A stretch of DNA of 64,000 nt from Clitoria ternatea (taxonomy: Eukaryota > Streptophyta > Magnoliopsida > Fabales > Fabaceae), in the NCBI GenBank assembly GCA_037962975.1, contig CM075671.1, positions 40,076,501-40,140,500 on the forward strand. The letters are read 5' to 3'. Both the position numbers and the translations under genes were made by a program. This document shows, one piece after another, positions 34,461 through 48,000 of the stretch. Within the stretch, counting starts at the first letter, position 1. Each line of letters begins with the position of its first letter. The notes under the pieces were generated by a model. That model made no database searches. It worked only from the letters and a program-made list of their open reading frames with translations, and was not told the origin of the DNA.

Positions 34461-36548
34461 AGTCTTTTGCTTTCAGTATTTTTAGTAAATTAACCAAAAA
34501 GAAATTTTCCTTTCACATTGTCATTTTGTGTTTTTTATTTATGGATGAAATCCATGAGCTTTATCAATATGTTGCGCAACATTAATGTATAAAGCACTTT
34601 TCTTGTGTTAATTACGGTGGACCGGTGGATTTACTTGTTCAACCTGATCATTTAATTCAATTAATTAAGTTAGATTAGATTTTGTTGATAATTAGATTAA
34701 AACCTATTCAATACAACTAAGAACTAATTATAATCAGACCAGATATTAGATTTAGACTCATAAACCTGAATACTTAATTAATACCTGATCTAATTCTTAT
34801 TTATTATTATTATTATTATTATTATTTTATGTTTTTGTTTCACAGTATCTAACATAATGTTAATGTTCATTCTATGGAAAGAAACGAAAGACAACCAAAC
34901 TCAAGCGGCCAAGCCTAAGACTTCAATTTGTTGACTTACATTTGTATTTGTGTGTTAAAGACTTGAAGCAAATGCTAACATATGATTTTTTTTGTTCATT
35001 AGTTTTACACAACAACGTTCATGCTCTTCTTGCGGCTATGTTGGATGGTCATGGTTTTAATTTTCATAGAGTTTTATAATTGTGACAATAACTGTTTGAT
35101 GTGACTTTTATGATGTTTGAAATTTTTTATATTTTTATTTTCATAACATTTATAACAAGTCATAATTAATCAGATATCCAATTATCTAATTTGATCCAAA
35201 CCAACCTTAGATCAAATTCGATTATATAAGATTTCAAAATACAATTGCCCAAATCTAACTCAATCTAATTTAATTAACTTCGATTGGATATTTTTGTTTT
35301 ACTAAAATCAAATCTATTCCAATACTCGTTCAACCTTAGTGACAGTACCACATAATATTTTCTCTCCGCGCATCCTAATTAATTCCTAACACATGCAGGA
35401 ACGAAGCACAAGTGCATTATAAGATAAAAATATTATCTAATCTCCTATCATTGATTTCAATTAATCACAAAATGACATATATAAATAAATATAATATTAT
35501 ATATTTTTCTCATCCTAATTTTTATTAATTCTTATATTTATCAAATAATAATTAGTTGTAACATGAATGACGTGGTAATTATCCCTTAATAATATAAGGG
35601 ATTTTTTTGTGGTTATATTTGTGTAGAAGGAATCCTTCCTTAATTAACGATTTTCTAAGAAATATTCGCTGGCAAATGTCACACGTTTATTCAAATCAAA
35701 TCAATAAAAAAATAATATTTATCCGCAGCTTGATCGTGAAGGCAAAACAAAATTATAAAACTTTTTTATTAATGTAAAAGTTTCCTTCCGATAACAGCAT
35801 CTGATATTTTCATTTGTCTTCCTCAAATATAATAACAACAAATTAGATGGTGGCTCGTGGGTGCTTTCATTTCATTTGTCTTCTACTTTGTTGTAATTCT
35901 GTTAGTGGAACTATAATCTGTTTCGTTAAGTTTTTCATATCTTATTTCTCTTGACAAAATTTACTCAACTTTTAACTACATGAATATTAAGTTGATGCTT
36001 GACACGAAGTCAGAAACTTGCATTTCAAAAGGCTGTGACCGAATACATAACCATCTAATTAAGCCTTTTTTCTTTTCCTTGCTTTTATGGATCTTTTCTT
36101 GGCCTCGCTCACCTTTGCTTTAAGTAAACAGCATATATTCCAAGTAAGAAAAATGAGGAGAGATTAATTTTTTTTAATATGTCAAAATTAATTGTTAGTT
36201 ATTTCTAACAAAATGAGAAGGAAACCCACCACTCTGTCTCTTCTTTACGAAACCTTAGAGTAGAACCCATAACTTTCTTATTTCTTAAAAAACTTAACTA
36301 CTTGACCACTTTAACATTCTGAGAGCTTAATTAAATTCTTCTCCTCGTTATGTTTGGATTGACGTGCTTCGACTTGCATTAAGTTTAGCCAAAAGTATAC
36401 ATGATATGCATTATAAGTTTTTTTTACCAGGTATTATAAGTTTTATTTAAATGAATCAACATCTCTACGATGAAAAAATTATAGAGCTAAACATATGCTT
36501 AGTTACTCTTACAGTATTAAAAGTCTAGATTTAATTAAATGTTAAAAT
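34461..36548. other. Intergenic DNA, no gene seen
   Basis: AT-rich. A (TTA/ATT)n microsatellite lies at 34799-34827. No open frame of note and no recognised element. Confidence 0.6.
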
Positions 36549-36719
36549 TAGCCCTAGGGTGATTTTTAGCTTTTAGTTTTAAAATTTTTAATTATTAAAA
36601 CTTACTTTTAGTTATATGTTTTAGTTTATAAGGATTTAAATTTTAAAAAATTATCGTAAAACTTTCATAATTATAATCAAAACTACTTTAGACATAAACA
36701 ACAACAATATAATAAATAT

Positions 36720-37215
36720 TCAACAATGATGGTAGTGGTAGTAGCAATGACGATGTGGTAGTAGGAGTGATAGTGGTCGTGACGGTGACAATAGTAGTGG
36801 TGATAGTGGCAATGGCGATGGTGGTGGAGTTGTGGTGGTGGTGAAGATGACAGTGATGGTGATAGTCGTAAAGGTGGTAGTGGTGGAAAGGGTCCTGAGA
36901 GTGGCAACAATGGTGGTGATAGAGGTCATTGTCGTTATGACGATGATGACGACATTTATGACAGGAATGATAGTGATGATGGAAGTGGAGGTGGTGGCGG
37001 CGTTGATGATGATGTTAGTGGTTATGGCAGTGGTGGTGATGGTGGGAACAATGATGGTGGTGGTAGCGATAACAATGACGACGGTGGTTGATGATGGCGA
37101 TGGGGGTGGTGTACTGTGAAGGGTGTGGTGATGGTAGGAATAACAGTGATGGTGGTAACAACAGTGGGGATGGTTGTGGTGGTAGGGTGGTGGTGGTAGT
37201 GGTGATTATAGTGGT
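36720..37215 (+). repeat. GGT/GAT-type minisatellite, first block
   Basis: Imperfect repeats of GGT, GAT, AGT and GTG over about 500 bp. Open frames on both strands (Val/Met-rich or Thr/His-rich) are a consequence of the triplet bias. Confidence 0.85.
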
Positions 37216-37749
37216 ATAGAAATGTCCCCCTTAGGTTGATGTCTTCAAGTTCGGTCATGTATGATTTTTTGCTTCTTGTGGTTCTTTAAAAATTTAGGTC
37301 ACTACCTAAGTCTTCAAATCTTTCATAATGGAAGATAGGTCTTTAAATTTGACTTGATCTTTTGAGAGACTCCTTTTGAAACCTTTCTTAATATGTTGTT
37401 GAGGTTCTATGATGGTCTGAGAACTTTGATGTATGGGATTTCAGGCTTTCCTTTGCTTGATTGCTTGCTATTTCCTTTGATTCTGGTCTATGATTTCTTT
37501 TTAAGAAGCATCTGAGTTCATCTTCTTATAAAGAAGCATTATGCATTCATTTAAAAATATCTCATAGTTCTTCATTTAGCTTTTTTACTATTTTTGTTTC
37601 ACACATAAAGAAACCTGTTAGATCACTTTAGAATCAAATAGCTTGAATTATTTTTAGGAGTGAACTATCACAATGTTTTCTTGATAATAGGCTTCTAGAT
37701 ATTTTGACTTAACAATAGTAACGATAGTAGCAATTGTATTGGTCTAACG

Positions 37750-38030
37750 ATTGTGGTGGTGGTTAAGGGTGTGATGATAGTAGGAATGATAGTGGTGGTT
37801 ATGGTGGTATAGTGATGGTAGTGATCGTGATGATGATGGTGAAGACTTTGGTGATGGTGGGAACAACGATGGTGGTAATGGTGTTGATAATGGTAAAGGT
37901 GGTAAGGTTGTGGTGGTGGTGATGATGATTGTCACAATGGTGATGGTGATGTAGGGAGTATGGTGATGGTGGCGGTAATAGTGATTGTGGTGGTGGTGGC
38001 GGTGGTGCAATGATGGTGGACAACAAAGAT
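37750..38030 (+). repeat. GGT/GAT-type minisatellite, second block
   Basis: Same composition as 36720-37215, separated from it by about 530 bp of non-repetitive, non-coding sequence. Confidence 0.85.
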
Positions 38031-38132
38031 TAGAAGTTTATAAAACTAAAAATAAAAATAAAAAACAATTTTTCCTGTTTTTAAAATTGACTAAAAACCA
38101 TTTTAAAAATGTGTAAAAACTCACCTTAGCAT

Positions 38133-39081
38133 CATTTTTGTTGAACATTCTTTGTTTTTTAATTCAACAAGTTTCACTATAATCATAATTAAATAATATT
38201 GATAGATTTATAATTTTTAAAATATTATATAATCATAAATTTTATTATTTATAAGTTCTATGATTCCAAGATGATGATAAGGAGAGGAAAATTCATTTCT
38301 ACCCCACTTTGCCATGCCTATTACCCACCCAACAAGCCTTAAAAAATTTTAAAAATGCACACTCCACCCCTTATGATTAATTTTGCAGCGGTTTTAACCA
38401 CCATAAAACAAAAAAAAATACCGCAAAATTAATCTTAAGATAGTATTTAATAGGATATATAATTTTTATCTACCTATCTAGAATTGTCTTTACCGTAAGT
38501 GATTTTGATAAATTATTTCTTATATTTATTTGACAGCTAGTATTTTTCTAAGTAAGTTATATTGATTTTTTTCTGATTCTCATGTTAGTATAAAGAAAAC
38601 TTATATACTAGTAATATTTTTAAGCTACAAAGTAAAGATAAATTTATCTTAAATTTATTGATTTTTGGGTAAATTGTTTTTCACCTATTTAGATATGTAA
38701 CCTAGAAAATACAATCCTTAACATTTTAAGATATATGATAATCCTATTTTTTCGTAAAGATATTTTTATAATTTCTACCTAACATCAAACATGTAGAAAT
38801 CTTCTTTTTAATTTTTATTTCGGGAGTTATTTTCCGCCAAAAACCTCATGTTGCTGTAATAATTTACCAATAGCAGGTCACGAAACGTGCACACAACTGT
38901 AAAGACGATTGAGTGGAATCCGAAGAAGAAATAAACTTAAAAAAAAAGAATAAAAAAATGCTTGCCTTTTATTGGAAGACAACCAGACCAATAAAGCAAC
39001 CACTCTTACTTATCTTACGAATTTCAACACCATATACAAACAAATAAGCCAAACTATCACAAAAATTGTGTTGTATTCACC
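38133..39081. other. Region upstream of the rhamnogalacturonate lyase gene
   Basis: AT-rich. An inverted repeat occurs at about 38378-38432 (ATTAATTTTGC..GCGGT against TACCGCAAAATTAAT). The promoter must lie here or nearby, but no convincing TATA box was found. Confidence 0.4.
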
Positions 39082-42000
39082 ATGGCCTCACAAGCAGTGC
39101 AGTTGCGCATAGAAGACACTCATGTAAGAGACATATATTAATTGTTCTTTTCATTCCATTCATAGCTTCATAATAGTATAATGTTTTGAGTTTATGACGA
39201 ATTGAATTTCGAAATCATGTAGGTGGTTATGGACAACGGCATTCTGCAAGTGTATTTATCGAATCCTGCTGGATTTGTTACTGGAATAAAATACAATGGC
39301 ATTGATAATCTTCTTGAACCAAATAGTAAAAATAATGATAGAGGGTATACATATACGTGCACACTGAGATTTACATTAATTTGGTTTTCTTAATCATTTT
39401 TCCTCACTACATGTTCATGTGACTATATAATTCATAGGTACTGGGATGTTGTATGGAGTGAAGCAGGAAGTGCAGGCACAACAGGGACATTTGAGAAGTA
39501 TGTGACTAATTAAGTTCATGATTAATTTTTCTCCTGATTTTCGTTCTTAAATATCATCACGAGGAAGTTTGGAATTGAATACTGATTGGCTACAAAATGC
39601 AGGATTGTAGGAACAAGTTTTAATGTGATAACGGAAAATGAGGAACAGGTTGAAATCTCGTTTACAAGAAAATGGGATCCATCGCTGAAGGGTAAGCTAG
39701 CAGCTCTAAATATCGATAAAAGGTACTGTTAGTACATTACATGTGTTGTCACTTTAACCAAGATTAATTGAAATCAATAATTGTGATTAATGATTAATGA
39801 TATAATTGTGAAGGTATGTGATGCTTCGTGATTCCTCTGGGTTCTACTCTTATGCGATATTTGAACACTTAAAGGAGTGGCCTGCATTCAACATACCTCA
39901 AATAAGAACTGTTTATAAGCTTCGTAAAGATAAGTATGGACAGTGACACTCCACCTATTTGTAATTTTGTATATATGAAAACATAAGCATGCCCCTTTTG
40001 GTTTGTCAAATTAATTAGTTGGACGAAGATGATTTTGGGAGGTTATATATATTTGTGTAGGTTTCATTACATGGTTGTGTCGGATAATAGACATAGATTT
40101 ATGCCACTTTTCGAGGATCGCTTGCCTCCAAGAGGGCAAGAACTTTTTCCTCCTGAAGCAGTTTTGCTTGTTGATCCTGTGGAGCCAGAGTTCAAGGGAG
40201 AGGTAACTTTTCAATTACCATTAACAAGTAATTTTTTGCGTCAATTCCCAAAATTACATGAGTGGGGTATTCTATTGAGAGATACTGAAAACCAAAATTT
40301 ATTTTAACTTCACAAAAGAAACATTCATTGTCACAAATGAAAACAGCACAAGGGCAATTCAGGGAATGGATGTGGAGGAGAATAATTCTGTTAGGAATAA
40401 TGGACAGGTGTCAAGGGAGCCTATGATTGTGGGTAACCGAAAAAGTGCAAGGATGAGAATAGCAAATTCACGCATGAGGAATTTTGTGTGGGGAGATAAT
40501 TAGTTACATAGCATCTGAGAGAAAAAAGGAGGGGGTATTGGGTATTGTTGCATTTTTCTGTTAGTTTCTCTCTATTTTGCTTGATAGTTGATTGCAGAAA
40601 AACTTTTTTTCCCTTCTGGTAATAGAGATATCAGTATTACTTCCATTTGTCATCGCTCCTTATTCTTTCGTCTCTGACTTGCATTTATTACATTCATATT
40701 GATTATTTTTTTATATAAAATGATAATGAAAGAAATAGAAAATGATTGAAATCAAGGACTTTTTTAAAGTCAGCAATATGATGCTTATGTTAAAATAAAT
40801 ACTAGCAATTCTTTAAACATTAAAAAGGAAAAAAGAAACAACATGCAGCAAGTATGTTTTTGTGATTTTTGGTAATGAAATTGCACCCATTTAAAAGTAA
40901 ATTAAACTATGAGGAACGTTGTAAAAATTGTGCAAGTGAAAGGAGTTAGTTATGTAACATTCATTGACTTACCAAAACTATATAAAAAACAACTCACCCT
41001 AAAACTTTTTGTTTTTTCAAAAGCTGCTACTTTTTAATCGTACAAAAGTGGTGTTTACGTTTAAACTAAAAAGAAAAAGGACGCCATAACTTTCTTTTAA
41101 TTTTTTTATTACTTGCTAATCTTTGACTTACCAAAAAAAACCATGATTTTTTTAACAAACTGGATAATTAATTTTAAATTATTTTATAAAGATACTAAAT
41201 CAAAACAATCGTTAAATCTATACTCTATACATATTGTTTGTGGCCCATGTAACCAAAAAAATTCAATGTAACCAAAAACTATGGTTTGTGGCCTAATAAA
41301 TGTTGTCATTGCTCTTTTTTTTACAACAAATTTGTTCTTGAATAAGGTGGATGACAAGTATCAATACTCATGTGAGAACAAAGATCTTAAAGTCCATGGA
41401 TGGATAAGTTCTCAGCCCAAAACTGATCCAGCCATTGGGTTTTGGGTAATCATACCCAGTAATGAGTTCAGATCTGGTGGACTTGTTAAACAGAACCTTA
41501 CCTCCCACGCAGGCCCATATAGCCTCTCAGTAAGTATTTTTGTTGTGATAAGGGAATAATGCAAACCCAACAAAGAATGCTTAATTTCAATGAAGAACTA
41601 CTAAATTTATTTTTAATATTGTGGTATGTGTAGATGTTTCTTAGTGCTCATTATGCAGGAGAGGATATAGTTCTTAAATTGCAGCCAAATGAGGCATGGA
41701 AGAAAGTTTTTGGGCCAACTTTTGTTTATCTTAACACTTTGTCAGAGGGTGATGACTCACTACAGCTCTGGGAGGATGCCAAATATCAGGTTTCAATTTC
41801 ATTATAATATTAACCTTATGTTGTAGTATGATTTTAGTTTCATTTAGCAATAACAAAGAAATAACACCGATTAATTATTAAGCACTAACTAAGAGGACCA
41901 AATATGACCCTCTAGATGAATGAGGAGGTCGAAAGTTGGCCCTATGATTTTCCAGCTTCGGAGGATTTTCAGAAGTCTAGTCAAAGGGGTAGTGTTTCTG

Positions 42001-45000
42001 GCATGTTATTAGTTCGAGACAGGTAACACAAATTATTGACATTATAAAGTGTTGAAAATAGAGTTTGTAAAAATAAATATTCTAATAATTAATATTGATT
42101 ATTTACACTATTTAAAACAGTAAAATTTTTATTGAACTAATAATTTTTTTTAATAACAACCAACCAAACAACTACTAAACTTTCAAATTAGCCATCATAA
42201 TAAAATGGTAAAAGTTAGACATTTTACTCTATAAAAATTAATTTTTTAAGAGTTTGTCTGTGACTTTAAAAAAATGTTTTGTTTAGTTTTTAAAATAAAA
42301 GTAAAAAGTAACTAAAATCAATTATTTTCTATGAAGTGAAAAACAAATTAATTTGTGATTTATTATATTTTACCGACTAAATTGTCATATTCATACAATT
42401 TCAATTACTAATAAAGATTTACTACACTGTACTTCTTTGTGTGTAGTTGCCATATTAAAATTTTAGCTTTTACGGACAATGCTCAGAAAGTGATCAATTT
42501 TCAGGTATGTAAGTGATGAGTGCATTATAGCACGAGATGCATACATAGGATTGGCACCACCAGGAGAAGCTGGATCCTGGCAAAGAGAATGCAAGGTATA
42601 CTTGTTTTAATTTTTTTTTGTGATAATTTTCGGAGAGGAAAGGAAAGAAAGCATTGAGAGCGTGTGACTGAATAACCAACTTAATTATTCTGTTGTTTGG
42701 AAACAATAAATTTCCCCTATTTATACAAACAGAGGCAAACTAAAATGCAATTATAAAAGTCAAAGTCAACAACATAAAATGCAACTGAAGGTCCTCCTCT
42801 ATATCTCTAATATGTCCTCTCAAGCTGAACCTTGGTAAATGTCTACCAAGTTCAGATTGTTACAAGCTAGTAAAAATAACTTTGGTGCCAATGGCTTTGT
42901 GAACATATCAGCAAGTTGATGATGTGAACTGACAGGTAAAAGCTTCAAGGCTCCACTTGTGATCTTTTCTCGAATGAAATGACAATCAATTTCCAGGTGT
43001 TTAGTGCGAGAGTGAAAGACTGGATTATGAGCCAAGTGTCTGGCCCCTTCATTGTCACAAAAAAGGACTGGGATCTTGATAGATGGTTCCCCAATTTCTT
43101 GTAACAAACTGATCCAAAGCAGCTCTGCAGTGGTTTCACCAAGAGCCCGATACTCTGCTTCTGTTGATGAACGAGCAACAGTGGTTTGTTTCTTCGATTT
43201 CCAGCATATAAGCGAATCACCAAGCTTGAAACAAAAACCAAAAATAGACTTTCTGGTAATGGGGCAACGAGAGTCACTAAAGCCCAGGAGTTGGGGGGAA
43301 GAATTCTTGCTTAGAAGAATACCTTTTCCTGGACAACTCTTGAGGTATCTTAAAATACGTGTGGCAGCAGTGACATGAACCTTACTGGGGCAGTGAAGAA
43401 ACTGACTCAACTATTGTGTAGCATACATGATGTCAGGCCTAGAGTTATTGAGATACACTAACTTACCAATGAGCCCTTGATAGCCTAAGGGGTCATCATA
43501 TGGTTCAGACTTGGCATGGATAGAAGAAGAGGAAGTTGGAGAATGGTAGTCCATAGGCACCCGTGCGGGTTTGCAACCAAGCAAACCAGAAGACTTGAGA
43601 AGATCAATGCAATACTTTCTCTGAGTAAGAACAATACCAGATTCAGTGTGAGAAACTTCCAGCCCGAGAAAATATCTCAGTACACCAAGATCTTTGATGC
43701 CAAAAGTACTGTGAAGTTGGTGTTTGATAGAATTGAAACTTGAAAGGGAATCGCCAACCATAATTATATCATCAACATACACCAATAAGGCTAAAAAATG
43801 GCCACAGGTGTGCTTGAGGAAGAGAGAATGGTCTGATTGTGCCTGAATGAATCCTTCATGCAAGAGAAAGTCAGTCAACTTCTCATGCCAGCTTCGACTA
43901 GCCTGCTTCAAGCCATAGAGGGACTTGAGTAATTTGCACACATGATTGGACTTGTCGGGATGAGACATGCCATCAGGAATGGCCATGTAGACAGCTTCCT
44001 TGAGGTCTCCATGCAAAAAGGCATTGTTCACATCAAGCTGATGAACAATCCAGCCTTAGATGGAAGCTAAAGCAAGAATGGTGCGAATGGTGGTCATTTT
44101 CACCACTGGGGAGAAGGTCTCCAAGAAGTCCAAGCCTTCAACCTGAGTATATCCCTTTGCTACAAGTCGGGCTTTATACCTTTCAATACTACCATCAGCA
44201 TTTCTCTTAATTTTATAGACCCATTTACTACCAATGGGATGGATATGTGGTGGACAAGGAACAACTTCCCAGGTATTATTGTGATGCAGGGCCTGAAACT
44301 CTCTATCCATGGCAATTTGCCATTCTGGAAGTTGAGAAGCTTCCTGATAAGAAGCAGGTTCAGAAAGGGAATTGAGTGAAGTGGTATAGGCTAAGTGATT
44401 AGATGGAATCTGAGAATAATTAATGTAACTGGTAATAGGGTATTTGGGAAGAGAAGAAGAAAGGTTATTGCATTGATAATCTGCCAAGTATGAAGGTGTT
44501 TTTCTGAGTCTAACAGGTCTATGAGAGGGTGAGATGGGAGAAGGTTCAGGTGATGCAGGGGTGGGCAGAGGAGGAGAATTTTGAGGTGTAGAAGGTACAG
44601 GTATATTGGAGTAGGCTGGGTTTGGTGTTGATAGGTTTGGAGAGGTGGCTGGTTCTGGTATAGATAGGTTTGGAGAGGCTAGTTCTGTAGGTTGTGTGCT
44701 CAAAGTCATGGGAGCATATCTCCAAGATGAGAGTGGTAAGGAGTACTTATATGGAAGAAACCTTTCATATAATATAACATTTCTTGAGGTGTGAATAGTT
44801 TGGGTTTTCAAATCCAGAGTTACAAACCCTTTTGTGCCTGCTTTAAAGCCTAGGAAAACTGAAGGAACAACCTTAGCATCAAACTTGCTTTTGTGGTTCT
44901 CAAGAGTGGAGACATAACATAATGAGCCAAAAACTCTAAGCCTTTGTAGGTTAGGTAAGGTGCCTGTCAACAATTGAAATGGACAAGCATTGTGGAGAGT

Positions 45001-48000
45001 GGGTGAAGGAACTCTATTGATAAGAAACACAGCATGTAGAATGGAGTAGGACCAGTACAATTTTGGTAATCCTGACTGTATCATCAGTGCCCTTGCCACA
45101 GAAAGGATATGCTGATGTTTCCTCTCCACCCGAGCATTTTGTTATGGAGTTTCTCTGTAGGAAGTTTCATGGAGTATACCATGTTTGGCATAAAATTCTG
45201 ACATATTAAACTCCAAGCCATTGTCACTTCTAATCACTTTGACAACCCTGTTATGTTGAGTTTTAGTCATGTGCACAAAGCTTTCTATTTGTTTTCTTAC
45301 TTCATCTTTTCTCTTCAACAAAACCACCCAAGTGAATCTTGAGAAATCATCCACAATGGTGAGAAAGTATTTATGACCATGCACAGAAGCTGTAGAATAG
45401 GGCCCCCAAATATCCATGTGAACCAAATCAAAAGGTTGTGCAGCCTTGGAATGACTTAAGGAGAATTTGAGTTTCTTTTGTTTTGCTAAATGGCACACCT
45501 CACACAGTTCACAGGCAGGATCAGAAATGAAATCATATTGTGATTTTATTAAAGTCAATCTACTATTGGAACAATGACCAAGTCAAAAATGCCACACACT
45601 AGATGAAGGAATGCAAGGCTGCAATGGTAAAGTATCTATGCTATTACATGATGAATTATGAGAAAAATCAGGGAGCTTACTACTAGTAAAATAAAATAAA
45701 CCTCTTTGCAACTTAGCCAAACCAAGGATCTTCTTCCTCTCCTTCTCCTGTATAGTGCAAAGGTCATGTTCAAAAACCAATTGGCAATTAAGATCTGAGC
45801 AAAGTCTAGGTACAGAGATGAGATTAAGGGCAAAGGATGGAATATAAATGGTGTTGTGTAGTGTAATGTGAGGTGCAAGGTGCACAGTGCCTGTGATGTG
45901 TGCTGTGATAGTTGTTCCATTAGGTAGATGCACAATCATGTCATCAACTTTAGTATGTGAAGTGAAAAAACTCAAGGAGTTGCATATGTGATCAGATGCA
46001 CCAGAATCCAAGATCCAATCTGAATTAAATTTACCAGCTGCTGCCACTGTTGCATGATTCTCAGCATCAACTTGTTCCCTCATCACTGAGATTTGGTTTG
46101 ACACATGGTTTCCCCCAGTCTGTGATTGTTTCAACAGATTCATAAAAGCTTTATATTGTTCATCAGTGAGCTTGTTTGCTTCAGCTTGTGGTTCCTTACC
46201 AACATCTTCAAAACTTGCTGCATCATATTCATCAGTGTTTGAGTAGTTGATGGAGCTATTGCCTCTCTTTCTAATGGAACCAGAACTATTTAACTTAAAA
46301 CCACTGGAATTTCTTAAAGGATACCCATGCTTCTTGTAGCATACATCAATAGTGTGGCCCTCTCTACCACAATATGTACAAACTTTCAATTTACTTCTTC
46401 CTTTGCTAGCACCAAATCTTCTTATTTCAGATGAATTGATTCTGAATTTAGCATCATCACTAGGCAAGGAACTAAGTCCATTCTGCCTTTCGTGTTGTAA
46501 AGTCATCGAGAATACTCGATTCGGGGGAGGTAAGGGTTCCATGATCAAAATGTGAGACCTGATTGCTGCAAATTCATCATTCAAGCCTGTAAGAAATCGT
46601 ATGATCTTATCTTGTTCCTTATACAATCTTGTATTTCGCATGGCGGGGCAAGAGCAAGGCACAGCACAGGTGCAGTGAGGCACAGGTCTATAATTCTCAA
46701 GTTCTTCCCATAGTGACTTCAAATCAGTAAAGAACTCAGTCACATTGGATGAACCTTGCCTCATGCCATGGATTTCTTGTTCAAGTTCAGAAACACGAAT
46801 TAAATCGCCTTGAGAGAACCTCTCACGTAGTTCATTCCATACCTCTGATGCAAGATCTACATATACCACGCTTTGTGCAATCGAATCCAAAATTGAATGT
46901 ATAATCCAAGAATGAACCAAATTGTTACATCTCTCCCACAAATCAAACATAGGATCAAATCGATTTGGCATTCCAATAGTTCCATCGACAAATTTGAACT
47001 TGTTCTTGGAGATGAGAACTCTTCGCATGAGACGCGACCAAGAATGGAAATTCGTACCTGTTAGAACTGGAGTAACCAGAGCCAAGGACGGATTCTCCCC
47101 TGGATGGATGTAGTACGGCGAAGCAGGATTTTGAGAGGGATCAAGGTGTGGTGGAGGCACGGCACCACCACTGCCAGCGGCGGAAGTTGAACCTCTTGCC
47201 ATTCTCAGAAGACTCTAGAAACCTAGAGCTTTGATACCATAATAATTTTCAGAGAGGAAAGGAAAGAAAGCATTGAGAGCGTGTGACTGAATAACCAACT
47301 TAATTATTCTGTTGTTTGGAAACAATAAATTTCCCCTATTTATACAAACAGAGGCAAACTAAAATGCAATTATAAAAGTCAAAGTCAACAACATAAAATG
47401 CAACTGAAGGTCCTCCTCTATATCTCTAATATGCCCTCTCAAGCTGAACCTTGGTAAATGTCTACCAAGTTCAGATTGTTACAAGCTAGTAAAAATAACT
47501 TTGGTGCCAATGGCTTTGTGAACATATCAGCAAGTTGATGATGTGAACTGACAGGTAAAAGCTTCAAGGCTCCACTTGTGATCTTTTCTCGAATGAAATG
47601 GCAATCAATTTCCAGGTGTTTAGTGCGAGAGTGAAAGACTGGATTATGAGCCAAGTGTCTGGCCCCTTCATTGTCACAAAAAAGGACTGGGATCTTGATA
47701 GATGGTTCCCCAATTTCTTGTAACAAACAACTGATCCAAAGCAGCTCTGCAGTGGTTTCACCAAGAGCCCGATACTCTGCTTCTGTTGATGAACGAGCAA
47801 CAGTGGTTTGTTTCTTCGATTTCCAGCCCGATACTCATAATTGCACCTTGTGAAAGATAATTCTTATACCACAACCCCGCTTTTCATCAAATCTTGCCTA
47901 TCCTTGAGAGCTCTCCATTCAAAAAATTGGAATATTTGTTATTACTAGCTTTAACCAAGTACGTTGATATACCCTACTTAATTTTGTTTCAGCATTAATG

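Larger units (their letters stand above)
42621..47402 (-). mobile_element. Ty1/copia element (Ale-like) in intron 10, antisense to the gene
   Basis: Two 163 bp LTRs (42621-42783 and 47240-47402) differ visibly at only two positions, both G/A. On the minus strand the LTR reads TGCATTTTATGTTG to AATTATCA. The primer-binding site TGGTATCAAAGCTCTAGG is at 47222-47239. A single gag-pol frame fills the interior. Short LTRs and the CCHC form CTYCGREGHTIDVC with KKHGYP suggest the Ale lineage (inference). The small LTR difference implies a fairly recent insertion. Confidence 0.9.

Noticed and set aside
36683..38026. Several Val/Met- or Thr/His-rich open frames on both strands
   Set aside because: All arise from GGT/GAT minisatellites and occur on both strands, which real genes would not.
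39692..39813. Splice donor at 39692 (GGTAAGC) for the lyase gene
   Set aside because: Using it would remove codons reading KLAALNIDK that relatives retain before the next junction; the donor at 39723 keeps them and the phase.
43052..43378. Plus-strand open frames across the intronic copia element
   Set aside because: Opposite-strand shadows of the RNase H and RT coding sequence on the minus strand.
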